NCBI GenBank assembly: GCA_947089855.1
Contig: CAMUML010000004.1
Location: forward strand, 1 to 64,000
DNA from: an uncultured Eubacterium sp.
GTDB lineage: Bacteria; Bacillota; Clostridia; Lachnospirales; Lachnospiraceae
Direction of reading: 5' to 3'
DNA: 64,000 nucleotides
Shown: positions 21,929-30,801 of the stretch, piece by piece
Position numbering within the stretch: the stretch's first letter is position 1
Layout of the letters: every line of letters starts with the position of its first letter
Position numbers and translations under genes: made by a program
Notes under the pieces: generated by a model
What the model was told of the DNA's origin: nothing
Databases searched by the model: none
The model's input: only the letters and a program-made list of their open reading frames with translations

Positions 21929-23605
21929 TTATGGTACCAGGTCTTCTTCCGAAAACGCCTCGCTAATCGGCGCCCCTGGGGCAACCATTGGCCATACTTT
22001 ATCGTCGCTGCCGATCATGCAGTCCAGCACAACCGGCCCGTCTGCCGCCAGCGCCTGGCTTAAGGCTGCGTCAAAGGATTCCCTAGACGCCGCCCGTATG
22101 CCGGTCGCGCCCATTGCCTCGGCCAGTTTGACATAATCAACGTTGTCGCTAAGTATTGTGGCGGAATAACGTTCCTCATAAAAAAGGGTCTGCCACTGCC
22201 GGACCATCCCCAGCACATGGTTATTAATGACTACTTCGACCAGCGGCAGCTTTTCCCGCACGGCGGTCGCCAGTTCATTCATATTCATACGGAAGCACCC
22301 GTCGCCGGCAATATTGATCACGGTCTGGCCCGGGTTTGCTATTTTCGCGCCAATGGCCGCGCCTAAGCCGTAGCCCATTGTGCCAAGCCCGCCGGATGTC
22401 AAAAGCCGCCTTGGCCTGGAGTATTTATAATACTGCGCCGCCCACATCTGGTGCTGGCCGACTTCCGTTACGATAATCGCATCCCCTTTGGTTTTTTCAT
22501 ATATTTTCTCTATGATATAAGGCCCACTCAGCCCTTGCGGATGATAGGCCATCGGATACTTCCGCTTGAACTCATGGATCTTGGCCAGCCACTCTTCATG
22601 ATGCTGCTGCTCCAGCTTTCCATTGATCCTAGCCAGGATTTCTTTTATATCCCCAATCACGCTGGATGTAACGATAATGTTTTTATTGATCTCCGCCGGA
22701 TCGACGTCAAACTGTACGATTTTTGCCTGTTTTGCAAATTTTTGTGCATTTCCGATCACACGGTCGCTGAAACGCACGCCAACTGCCAGCAGCAGGTCGC
22801 ATTCGCTGACGCCGTAATTGGACGTTTTTGTGCCATGCATGCCAAGCATACCGGTATAATTTTCATCCGTGCCGTCAAAAGCGCCTTTCCCCATCAGCGA
22901 ATCACAAACCGGGGCATCCACTTTTTTTGCAAAAATACGCAACTGTTCGCTTGCATCCGATAAAATAACGCCGCCGCCTACAAATATATACGGCTTTTTG
23001 GATTCCCTAATATAGTTTATGGCCGTATCAACGTCTTCGTCACGCAGCTTTTCCACCACGCGGCCAGGCATTTCGATTTTTTGTGGCGTATATTCCGCTT
23101 TGTTTGCAGTAACATCTTTTGGGATGTCTACAAGTACCGGGCCGGGCCTGCCTTTCCTGGCAATGCGGAAGGCACGGCGCAGGATCGCAGCCAGGCTGTT
23201 GACATCTTTGACTATAAAATTGTGTTTTGTAATCGGTGTGGTAATGCCTGCAATATCAATTTCCTGGAAACTGTCCTTGCCTAGCAGCGGGACATTGACG
23301 TTACAGGTGATTGCTACCAGTGGGATGGAATCCATATAAGCCGTAGCAATGCCCGTTACCAGGTTTGACGCGCCCGGGCCGCTGGTTGCAAAACAGACGC
23401 CTACTTTCCCTGTGCTGCGTGCGTAGCCGTCTGCAGCATGGGATGCCCCTTGTTCATGAGAAGTCAGGATATGCTTTATCTCATCCTTATGTTTGTATAA
23501 TTCATCATATACGTTTAAAATCGCGCCGCCTGGATAGCCGAATATCGTATCTACACCCTGTTCTTTTAAACACTCTATCAATATCTGTGCCCCAGTAAGC
23601 TGCAT
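21929..23605 (-). CDS. ilvB: Acetolactate synthase large (catalytic) subunit
   Basis: 558 residues. The ThDP- and FAD-dependent enzyme joins pyruvate to pyruvate (or 2-oxobutyrate) in valine, isoleucine and leucine synthesis. The catalytic Glu lies in TSHEQGASHAADGYA near residue 49, and the ThDP/Mg motif is GDGCFRMNMNELATAVREKL then VVINN. Length is typical. No regulatory small subunit gene (ilvN) lies beside it, which is unusual for an operon copy; it may be encoded elsewhere, or this copy works without it. It is 21 bp downstream of ilvD and 31 bp upstream of serC. Confidence 0.94.
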   Translation of the reverse strand: MQLTGAQILIECLKEQGVDTIFGYPGGAILNVYDELYKHKDEIKHILTSHEQGASHAADGYARSTGKVGVCFATSGPGASNLVTGIATAYMDSIPLVAITCNVNVPLLGKDSFQEIDIAGITTPITKHNFIVKDVNSLAAILRRAFRIARKGRPGPVLVDIPKDVTANKAEYTPQKIEMPGRVVEKLRDEDVDTAINYIRESKKPYIFVGGGVILSDASEQLRIFAKKVDAPVCDSLMGKGAFDGTDENYTGMLGMHGTKTSNYGVSECDLLLAVGVRFSDRVIGNAQKFAKQAKIVQFDVDPAEINKNIIVTSSVIGDIKEILARINGKLEQQHHEEWLAKIHEFKRKYPMAYHPQGLSGPYIIEKIYEKTKGDAIIVTEVGQHQMWAAQYYKYSRPRRLLTSGGLGTMGYGLGAAIGAKIANPGQTVINIAGDGCFRMNMNELATAVREKLPLVEVVINNHVLGMVRQWQTLFYEERYSATILSDNVDYVKLAEAMGATGIRAASRESFDAALSQALAADGPVVLDCMIGSDDKVWPMVAPGAPISEAFSEEDLVP

Positions 23606-23626
23606 GGTTCCTGCCCCCTTTCTCTT

Positions 23627-25303
23627 TTATTCCCCTTTTCCTGGAATCTGTAAAATCGCGCCACGGTTGCCAGACGTTACCATAGAAGCATACCGTGCCA
23701 AATATCCACTTGCAACTTTCGGCTCCCTCGGTTGCCATTCGGCTTTCCTGGCTGCAAGCTCCTCATCCGAAACTTCCAGTTCCAGTGTCATTTCCGGAAT
23801 ATTAATGGTAATCTGGTCGCCTTCTTTTACTAAAGCGATTGGGCCGCCAACGGCTGCTTCCGGCGATACATGCCCGATCGAAGCGCCGCGGCTTGCGCCG
23901 GAAAAACGGCCGTCTGTAATCAACGCTACGCTAGAGCCAAGCCCCATACCAGCGATCGCAGACGTCGGGTTTAACATTTCGCGCATGCCAGGGCCGCCTT
24001 TTGGGCCTTCATAACGGATCACTACCACATCGCCTGCCTGGATCTTGCCGCCTTTAATTGCCGCGATCGCGTCTTCTTCGCAGTCAAAGACACGGGCCGG
24101 GCCGGAATGCACCATCATTTCTTCCACAACAGCGGAACGTTTTACCACAGAGCCATCCGGGGCAAGGTTGCCTTTTAAAACCGCCAGCCCGCCGGTCCTG
24201 CTGTATGGGTTGTCAACCGGGCGGATGACCTGCGGATTTTTATTGGCCGCACCAGCAATATTCTCCCCGATCGTCTTGCCGGTTACCGTCATGCATCCGG
24301 TATTGATCAGCCCAATATCTGCCAGCTGCTTCATTACGGCATATACGCCGCCCGCTTCATTCAAGTCTTCCATATACGTCGGGCCTGCCGGGGCAAGGTG
24401 GCATAAATTCGGCGTTTTTTCGCTGATCGGGTTTGCATAGGAAATGTCAAAATCAAATCCAATTTCATGCGCAATCGCCGGCAGATGCAGCATACTGTTC
24501 GTAGAGCACCCAAGCGCCATATCTACGGTCAATGCATTAATAATTGCATCTTTTGTCATAATATCCCTTGGACAGATATTCTTGCGCAGCAGCTCCATAA
24601 CAGCCATACCGGCATGTTTCGCAAGTTTGATCCGTTCTGAATAAACGGCCGGTATCGTGCCGTTCCCTTTTAAGCCCATGCCCAGCGCTTCGGTCAGGCA
24701 GTTCATGGAATTGGCCGTATACATGCCAGAACACGAACCACAGGTCGGGCAGGTTTTTTGTTCAAATTCGAGCACGTCTTCTTCGCTCATCGTGCCTGCC
24801 GCATAAGCGCCAACCGCTTCAAACATCGACGAAAGGCTCCGTTTTTCACCTTTTACGCACCCTGCCAGCATCGGCCCGCCAGATACAAATACCGTCGGCA
24901 CATTGATCCTGGCTGCTGCCATTAACAGGCCCGGCACATTTTTATCACAGTTTGGCACCATCACCAGTGCGTCAAACTGATGGGCAAGCGCCATACATTC
25001 GGTGGAATCTGCGATCAGGTCCCTAGTTACCAGGGAATATTTCATCCCAATATGCCCCATCGCAATGCCGTCGCAGACTGCGATTGCCGGAAATACAACC
25101 GGGACGCCGCCCGCCTCAGCTACGCCAAGTTTTACTGCTTCTACGATTTTATCCAGGTTCATATGGCCCGGCACAATTTCATTATAGGAACTAACTATGC
25201 CGACCATTGGTTTTTTCATTTCTTCTTCCGTAAAACCCAATGCGTTAAACAAGGAACGGTGCGGCGCCTGCTGCATTCCGGCTTTTACTTGATCACTTTT
25301 CAT
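23627..25303 (-). CDS. ilvD: Dihydroxy-acid dehydratase
   Basis: 558 residues from the ATG at 25303 (AAAGGAA about 10 nt upstream; the frame extends to 25369 without a good site). It dehydrates 2,3-dihydroxy acids to the 2-keto acid precursors of valine and isoleucine. Iron-sulfur and metal ligands are seen in NCDKNVPG and [19 protein letters not shown], and the C-terminal [11 protein letters not shown] motif is present. The 155-bp gap to leuB is T-rich and holds no gene. ilvC is absent from this operon. Confidence 0.96.
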   Translation of the reverse strand: MKSDQVKAGMQQAPHRSLFNALGFTEEEMKKPMVGIVSSYNEIVPGHMNLDKIVEAVKLGVAEAGGVPVVFPAIAVCDGIAMGHIGMKYSLVTRDLIADSTECMALAHQFDALVMVPNCDKNVPGLLMAAARINVPTVFVSGGPMLAGCVKGEKRSLSSMFEAVGAYAAGTMSEEDVLEFEQKTCPTCGSCSGMYTANSMNCLTEALGMGLKGNGTIPAVYSERIKLAKHAGMAVMELLRKNICPRDIMTKDAIINALTVDMALGCSTNSMLHLPAIAHEIGFDFDISYANPISEKTPNLCHLAPAGPTYMEDLNEAGGVYAVMKQLADIGLINTGCMTVTGKTIGENIAGAANKNPQVIRPVDNPYSRTGGLAVLKGNLAPDGSVVKRSAVVEEMMVHSGPARVFDCEEDAIAAIKGGKIQAGDVVVIRYEGPKGGPGMREMLNPTSAIAGMGLGSSVALITDGRFSGASRGASIGHVSPEAAVGGPIALVKEGDQITINIPEMTLELEVSDEELAARKAEWQPREPKVASGYLARYASMVTSGNRGAILQIPGKGE

Positions 25304-25458
25304 TCTGGCTGTTTCCTTTCTCAGTTGATCCCCACCAGCACCCATTGCCTGCTGCTGTTGATCCGTCACTATGTTTTTTTGTGCTTTTTGCTTTATTATC
25401 CTTTTCTATCCTTAAATTCTATGTTTTTCTATACTTTCCATAGGCACCTGCCTGCATC

Positions 25459-26568
25459 CTATGCCTTTAAAATCCTGCTGCAAACCGCATCGCCCATCTG
25501 CGCTGTACCAACTTGCCTTAAGCCAGAGGTATCTGCCTGGCCCTGCGGCATCAGGTCAATCGTGCGGTATCCGTCCTTTAACACCTGTTTTACGGCCGCT
25601 TCTACCGCATCCGCTTCTTTGTCCAGGTCAAAACTGTAGCGCAGCATCATCGCTGCCGATAAAATCGTTGCGATCGGATTGGCAATGCCTTTGCCTGCAA
25701 TATCCGGCGCAGAACCGCCGCTTGGTTCATACAGGCCAAATTTGGTTTCATTTAGGCTGGCAGAAGGCAGCATCCCGATCGAACCGGTCAGCATCGACGC
25801 TTCGTCCGACAAAATATCACCAAACATATTTTCTGTCAGGATCACATCAAACTGTTTCGGGTTTTTCACCAGCTGCATCGCGCAATTGTCAACTAACATA
25901 TGTTCATAAGCAACATCTGGATAGCCCTGTGCCGTTTCCTCCACAATTTTCCTCCACAGCCGGGAAGAATCCAGGACATTTGCCTTGTCCACACTCGTTA
26001 CTTTTTTACGGCGTTTCCTTGCGATGTCAAACCCACGTTTTGCAGCCCTGCGGATCTCCTCTTCGTTATAGGTCAGGGTATCAACCGCTGTCAGCAGCCC
26101 GTTCCGGACTTCCGTCACGCGGCTGCCAAAATACAAGCCCCCGGTCAATTCACGCACCATCATAATATCAAAGCCGTCCTTAATAATGCCCTCCTTGAGC
26201 GGGCAGGCTTCCTTTAATTCTTCATATAAATAAGCAGGCCGCAGGTTTGCAAATAAATTTAAAGATTTCCGAAGTTTTAATAAACCTGCTTCTGGCCGCA
26301 GGGATGGTTCGAGCTGGTACCAGGGGGATGTGGCCGTATTGCCGCCAATCGAACCCATCAGTACCGCATCCGAAGCCTGCGCCTGTGCAATTGCCCCGTC
26401 TGTCAGCGGGACGCCAGCCGCATCGATCGAACACCCGCCCATTAAGATCGCTTCATACGCAAACTGGTGCCCATAGATACTGCCGACTTTATCCAATACT
26501 TTTTTTGCCTCTGCAGTAATTTCCGGCCCAATACCGTCACCGGAAATCACGCCAACACGATATTCCAT
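25459..26568 (-). CDS. leuB: 3-isopropylmalate dehydrogenase
   Basis: 369 residues. The NAD-dependent oxidative decarboxylase gives 2-ketoisocaproate in leucine synthesis. Motifs are GDGIGPEI at the N-terminus, SLRPEAGLLKLRKSLNLFANLRP for substrate binding, the catalytic Tyr in RELTGGLYFG, VDKANVLDSSRLWR, and the NAD-binding EPSGGSAPDIAGKGIANP. First gene of the operon, 64 bp downstream of the predicted transcription start. leuA, leuC and leuD are not present, so the pathway is completed elsewhere. Confidence 0.97.
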   Translation of the reverse strand: MEYRVGVISGDGIGPEITAEAKKVLDKVGSIYGHQFAYEAILMGGCSIDAAGVPLTDGAIAQAQASDAVLMGSIGGNTATSPWYQLEPSLRPEAGLLKLRKSLNLFANLRPAYLYEELKEACPLKEGIIKDGFDIMMVRELTGGLYFGSRVTEVRNGLLTAVDTLTYNEEEIRRAAKRGFDIARKRRKKVTSVDKANVLDSSRLWRKIVEETAQGYPDVAYEHMLVDNCAMQLVKNPKQFDVILTENMFGDILSDEASMLTGSIGMLPSASLNETKFGLYEPSGGSAPDIAGKGIANPIATILSAAMMLRYSFDLDKEADAVEAAVKQVLKDGYRTIDLMPQGQADTSGLRQVGTAQMGDAVCSRILKA

Positions 26569-26638
26569 TTTGGAACCTTCCTTTCTGATGTCCTTTTTAC
26601 AACCGTTTCTATTCCCGCTTCAACAGCCTGCGGTTTCT

Positions 26639-26667
26639 ATCATATCGCTTTTGCCACGATTTTTCAA
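26639..26667 (-). promoter_or_regulatory. Promoter of the leuB-ilvD-ilvB-serC-serA operon
   Basis: Minus-strand TTGAAA (26662-26667), a 17-bp spacer and TATGAT (26639-26644). The leader to the leuB ATG is only about 64 nt, too short for a T-box riboswitch. Confidence 0.75.
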
Positions 26668-26682
26668 CCATGAAATACAAAA

Positions 26683-26707
26683 CTGCCTGAAATTACATTC
26701 CAGACAG
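26683..26707 (-). terminator. Terminator of yajC
   Basis: A 10-bp stem, CTGTCTGGAA/TTTCAGGCAG, with a 5-nt loop, followed on the minus strand by TTTTGTATTT. It separates yajC from the amino acid operon promoter. Confidence 0.7.
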
Positions 26708-26732
26708 CTTTCCCATAAATGGCGGAACTGAT

Positions 26733-27077
26733 TTACTTTTTCTTCTCTTTCTCCTCCACCGGCTTGTTCGCATCTTCCGGCTTTTCCACAACAGAAACAG
26801 CTGCACGCTGCATCGGGATGCGGCAGTTTTTATTGCTGCCAAATTCTACAATGAGCGTATCGTCTGAAATATCGATAATTGTGCCATAAAAGCCGCTCGT
26901 TGTCAAGATTGTATCCCCTACTTCCAGGGATGCGAGCATTGCATTTTTCTTTTTCTGTTCCTTTTGCTGTGGCCGGATCATGAAAAAGTACATAAATACG
27001 AATACAATGACTAATGATAAGATCATGCCGGCATAGCCGCCTGTGGCTGCCCCGGCATTTTGGGATGCTAAGACCAT
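26733..27077 (-). CDS. yajC: Preprotein translocase subunit YajC
   Basis: 114 residues. A small single-span membrane protein associated with SecDF. The membrane segment is at about residues 16-34 (GMILSLVIVFVFMYFFMIRP), directly followed by the family motif RPQQKEQKK and a small beta-barrel (VGDTILTTSGFYGTIIDI). The C-terminus is acidic and lysine-rich. TAGGAGG precedes the ATG. It stands alone between its own promoter and terminator; in many Clostridia it lies next to tgt, which is here at 42722-43858. Confidence 0.93.
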   Translation of the reverse strand: MVLASQNAGAATGGYAGMILSLVIVFVFMYFFMIRPQQKEQKKKNAMLASLEVGDTILTTSGFYGTIIDISDDTLIVEFGSNKNCRIPMQRAAVSVVEKPEDANKPVEEKEKKK

Positions 27078-27104
27078 GTTTATCCTCCTAAAAAACAGCT
27101 AAAT

Positions 27105-27148
27105 TTGTACACAAACAGTATTGTACACAACTGGGAGGGATTCAGCAA
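27105..27148 (-). promoter_or_regulatory. Promoter of yajC with a repeated 10-mer
   Basis: Candidate TTGCTG (27143-27148), a 17-bp spacer and TACAAT (27120-27125). TTGTACACAA occurs twice, at 27105-27114 and 27121-27130, 16 bp apart. One copy overlaps the -10, as an operator would. Confidence 0.45.
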
Positions 27149-27238
27149 TACCTTTTAGAAAAATTTCACGGTTTCTAGTATTTTCTATTTTATCCAACTT
27201 TCATTTCAAAAATGTCTAATATACAAATTCCAAAAAAA

Positions 27239-27247
27239 TGTTATAAT
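27239..27247 (+). promoter_or_regulatory. Extended -10 promoter of the YesM/YesN pair
   Basis: TGTTATAAT, an extended -10, with the weak -35 TATACA 16 bp upstream of the hexamer, 37 bp before the ATG at 27284. Confidence 0.6.
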
Positions 27248-27283
27248 AGTTTCAAATCCAGTTCTTTACCAAAGGAGAATTTC

Positions 27284-29104
27284 ATGAAACATACATGGAA
27301 AATGCATACGAAAATACTGCTGACTTTCGGCGGTATTGTTTTATTCGCACTTATTATGCAGACGGTTTTGTTCTGGAGAAATTCATCTGGCATCATTTAC
27401 CAGCAGGCTGAAGAAGAAAGCATGCATGCGCTGGAAAACATGCAGGATGACCTCTATGTATATATTAAAAAAATTGAAAAGGGCCTGGCGGGCATTTATA
27501 ATAAGAAAGATTATCTGGATGACCTGAAAAGGAAAAAAGGCACAGCGCAGCTGCGGAATCTATATTACAGGGAAGCATACCGCCTGGCGTCTGAACGGTT
27601 CGATGCCGCTGACGGTGTGGCGGCCGTTTATCTGTATAATGCGGATCATGAACTGGTCAGCTCTTACCGGCGGGCAGTTACGCCAAAGTACCATTTCCCC
27701 AAAGATATTTATGAAGATCCCAAGGCATATAATACGAAGGCTGTTATGGACTATGTGTCATCGGATAATGCAAGGATGCTGATTTCCAGTTATTATAATT
27801 CGTCGAGAGAGAAAAATGTCATCCGGTTTGCGTTAAAAATATATGAGAGCAGCAACATTGGCAAAAAAATCGGATATGTGGTGTGTGATGTGAACTGGAG
27901 GCCGATCCAGGCGATTATGGAAAAATATATTGTGAATGAAGAGGCGGGCATGTGGATTCAGCCGACTGGAGACCGGCCGGCAATGGAAACCGGCCGTCTG
28001 GGTACGAAAGACCGGAAGGACTGTGAAAACCTCCAACATGAAATCGCTGCGGGAAAGAGGCATGCGGGAACAGCTGTGGAATCCGGTGATTGTGTTTTTT
28101 TCCAGGTAAACCAGAGCAAATATAACCTTGGGGCATATGCGCTGATGCCAAAGTCTTTTTTAAAACAAAACCAAAAGATACTGGCAAAAAATTTTGTCTG
28201 TATTGCTGTACTGATGCTTTTGCTGGCGAGTATGGCTACAACGTTACTGTCTAAATCACTGACCAGCCCTCTGGAGCGGATGACGCAGACAGCGAGAAAG
28301 ATCAGGGATGGAAATACGCAGTTGCGTATGCAGGGAATGAAGGATGATGAAATCGGTGAGCTTGCATACAGCTTTAACGAAATGCTGGATCAGATCGAAC
28401 GCCTGATCAGCAGCGAGTATGAAACGAAGCTGATGTTAAACCGTGCGGAATATAACGCACTTCAGGCGCAGATCCATCCGCACTTTTTATATAATACACT
28501 GGAAACGATGGGCAGCATTGCACAAGTGCAGGGCTGCCCGCAGGTAAGCGCCCTCTGCCAGTCCCTGTCGAATATTTTCAGGTACAGCCTGGATTTTCAG
28601 AACCCTTTTTCGAGTGTCGCAAAAGAGATTGCCCATTTGAAGAATTACATTTATGTCATGGATGTCCGTATGCAGAACCATATCCAGTACGAGTTCGAAA
28701 TTGACGAGAATGTCTTAAAGGATTCCATACCGAAGCTGTCAATCCAGCCGTTAGTGGAAAACGCGTTGAATCATGGCCTGCGTAATGTGCGCGGTGAAAA
28801 AAGGGTCCGCATCTGTGCAAAGGCGCAGAACCGGATACTGGAAATTACGGTGGAAGATAACGGATCCGGCATTCCGGAGGATAAGATCAGCAGGCTGCTG
28901 CAGGATTTGCAGGAAAAAGGCGCAGAAAAAAGAGATTCCATTGGATTAAATAACATTCATATGAGAATGAAGATGCTGTATGGGGAGCCGTTTGGGCTTG
29001 CAGTCGCAAACAGGCCGCAGGGCGGGGTAAGCGTCACCCTGCATCTGCCGCAGACAGCGCTGGAGGAGGCAAAACAGCTGTGGGCGAAAGATTTAAAGTA
29101 CTGA
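27284..29104 (+). CDS. YesM-family sensor histidine kinase
   Basis: 606 residues from the ATG at 27284, which has AAAGGAG 6 nt upstream; the frame opens earlier without a site. An N-terminal membrane segment (about 10-30), an extracellular sensory region (about 35-305) and a second membrane segment (about 308-330) are followed by a HAMP domain (SLTSPLERMTQTARKIRDG). The His_kinase domain has the phosphorylated His region LQAQIHPHFLYNTLE near residue 398 and the ATP-binding GSGIPEDK. Such kinases sit beside carbohydrate ABC importers and sense extracellular sugars. Its end overlaps the response regulator gene by 25 nt. Confidence 0.92.
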   Translation: MKHTWKMHTKILLTFGGIVLFALIMQTVLFWRNSSGIIYQQAEEESMHALENMQDDLYVYIKKIEKGLAGIYNKKDYLDDLKRKKGTAQLRNLYYREAYRLASERFDAADGVAAVYLYNADHELVSSYRRAVTPKYHFPKDIYEDPKAYNTKAVMDYVSSDNARMLISSYYNSSREKNVIRFALKIYESSNIGKKIGYVVCDVNWRPIQAIMEKYIVNEEAGMWIQPTGDRPAMETGRLGTKDRKDCENLQHEIAAGKRHAGTAVESGDCVFFQVNQSKYNLGAYALMPKSFLKQNQKILAKNFVCIAVLMLLLASMATTLLSKSLTSPLERMTQTARKIRDGNTQLRMQGMKDDEIGELAYSFNEMLDQIERLISSEYETKLMLNRAEYNALQAQIHPHFLYNTLETMGSIAQVQGCPQVSALCQSLSNIFRYSLDFQNPFSSVAKEIAHLKNYIYVMDVRMQNHIQYEFEIDENVLKDSIPKLSIQPLVENALNHGLRNVRGEKRVRICAKAQNRILEITVEDNGSGIPEDKISRLLQDLQEKGAEKRDSIGLNNIHMRMKMLYGEPFGLAVANRPQGGVSVTLHLPQTALEEAKQLWAKDLKY

Positions 29105-30696
29105 TTGCAGATGATGAATACTGGACAAGAGAAAAATTCCGCAAGATGATTGAATGGGACGAATACGGGCTGGAGCTGCTGCCACTGGCAAGCGACGGAG
29201 AGGAAGTTCTGGCGCGTATGGAACAGCACAGGCCGGATATTCTGATTACGGATATTAATATGCCGTTTTTAAACGGTGTGGAGTTATTGGAAGAGGTACA
29301 GAAAGTATATCCGGATGTCGTTACGTTTGTGATCAGCGGATATAATGATTTTGAATATGTAAAGGGTGCGTTTCTGGCAGGATCGATCAATTATCTGATG
29401 AAACCGGTGAGTAAGATTGACCTGGTGAACGCAATTATCAAAGCGCTGGATATTATTCAGGGAAAGCGTTCGCTGAAAGCGCAGGAGGCCAAAAAAAAGT
29501 TGGAATTTTCCAAGGCGGCATCCCTGATGCAGGACCGGGAATTTTCACAGCTTTTAGAACATAAGGATATGCTGTATGCACCGTATGCGGCCAGTTCCGG
29601 CATGGATGCGGCAGGGTTGAGCCTTACGCTGATTAAGATCCATAATATGTCCTATTTGATGAAGGAATGCGGCTATGATATGAACCTGATTTCTGTAAAA
29701 ACGAAAAACCGCATCCGGGATATCATAGGGACAGGTGCACTGATGGTCTTTAACCATATTTACCGTTCCAATGAATTCCTTATTGTATCGGAAATTGAAC
29801 GTAAAACGCTTGTGCCTCTTATCAAAAGGCTGCTGGAGGAGCTGTGCAGCTGGACGCAGTCCCCGGTTACAATTGTCTCAAGCAGCCATATTTATTCTCT
29901 GGACAATATACAGCAAGCTTATGTCCAGGCGATTTCACTTCTAATGACAAGGAAATTTTCATCAGAAAGCTGCCTGATTGCAGCGGATCCAGACAATCAG
30001 GCAGGCAGCGTGGAAGTAAACAGCCGTTTTTCGGAAATACAGGCCAAAGAGCTGCGTACGCTGTTAAAGTCTGGCAACCAGCGGGGGATTTATGAGCTTG
30101 TATTTGAAAAAACAGGCATCCGCAAATGCAAAGAAGAGGCGTGGAGTTATCTGGAAGTACGCCAGACTGTGAAGCGGGTGTTTAATATTCTGTTAGAAGA
30201 AGCGGAAAAAGCCCTGTCACCGGAAGAACTGCTGCAGGCTGAAAGCATGGCTGAAATGGCGGATAAAGCAGTCGAGCTGCTGGACGACGTGTACCTGTGC
30301 GAGGTGACAGAGGCGATGATCGACAGTGTGCTGGCAGCAGGAACGGATGACGCGGCGGATACCATGCAGGAAACGGTCTGCCAGGCAGCCAACTATGTGG
30401 ATGAACATTATTTTGAAACACTTACGCTTTCCGGGCTTGCGGAGCAGTTTCACGTAGAGCACTCTTATTTTTCCAAGCTGTTTAAAAAATTAACAGGTGA
30501 AACGCTGATGATGTACATTGCAAAGCGAAGGATCCACAAAGCGAAGGAATATATGAAGGAAAACGCTGGAAGCCTGGCAGAGATCGCATTTATGGTAGGC
30601 TATGATGATTACACATATTTTAACAAGGTGTTCCGCAAACTGACGGGTGTAAGCCCTCGGGATTACAAAAAAAGCCTTGAGCTGGCCGACTTCTAA
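29080..30696 (+). CDS. YesN-family response regulator with AraC-type DNA-binding domain
   Basis: 538 residues with a GTG start overlapping the kinase gene; GGAGGAGG lies 10 nt upstream. The N-terminal receiver domain has the acidic pair DD at 11-12, the phosphorylation Asp58 in DILITDINMP and the Lys in MKPVSK. A central region of about 280 residues is of variable YesN type. The C-terminal AraC/XylS double helix-turn-helix (about 435-535) reads LSGLAEQFHVEHSYFSKLFK and IAFMVGYDDYTYFNKVFRK. It most likely activates the sugar importer and alpha-galactosidase genes that follow, starting at 30802. Confidence 0.93.
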   Translation: MGERFKVLIADDEYWTREKFRKMIEWDEYGLELLPLASDGEEVLARMEQHRPDILITDINMPFLNGVELLEEVQKVYPDVVTFVISGYNDFEYVKGAFLAGSINYLMKPVSKIDLVNAIIKALDIIQGKRSLKAQEAKKKLEFSKAASLMQDREFSQLLEHKDMLYAPYAASSGMDAAGLSLTLIKIHNMSYLMKECGYDMNLISVKTKNRIRDIIGTGALMVFNHIYRSNEFLIVSEIERKTLVPLIKRLLEELCSWTQSPVTIVSSSHIYSLDNIQQAYVQAISLLMTRKFSSESCLIAADPDNQAGSVEVNSRFSEIQAKELRTLLKSGNQRGIYELVFEKTGIRKCKEEAWSYLEVRQTVKRVFNILLEEAEKALSPEELLQAESMAEMADKAVELLDDVYLCEVTEAMIDSVLAAGTDDAADTMQETVCQAANYVDEHYFETLTLSGLAEQFHVEHSYFSKLFKKLTGETLMMYIAKRRIHKAKEYMKENAGSLAEIAFMVGYDDYTYFNKVFRKLTGVSPRDYKKSLELADF

Positions 30697-30750
30697 AAAG
30701 GCTAGCTTTTTTTTTCAAGATTTTCCTAACAGCTGTCTAGACATTCAGAT

Positions 30751-30756
30751 TATAAT
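30751..30756 (+). promoter_or_regulatory. Weak -10 element upstream of the solute-binding protein gene
   Basis: TATAAT with no recognisable -35 at 16-18 bp spacing, 45 bp before the ATG at 30802. A missing -35 is what an AraC-type activated promoter would show. Confidence 0.4.
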
Positions 30757-30801
30757 AACTTCACACAAAACATTTAAAGTTATTTAAAGGAGGATTTGAA
30801 A

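Noticed and set aside
26569-26640. T-box or leader-peptide attenuator before the amino acid operon
   Set aside because: The predicted start of transcription leaves only about 64 nt, with no specifier hairpin, antiterminator or run of Leu/Val codons.
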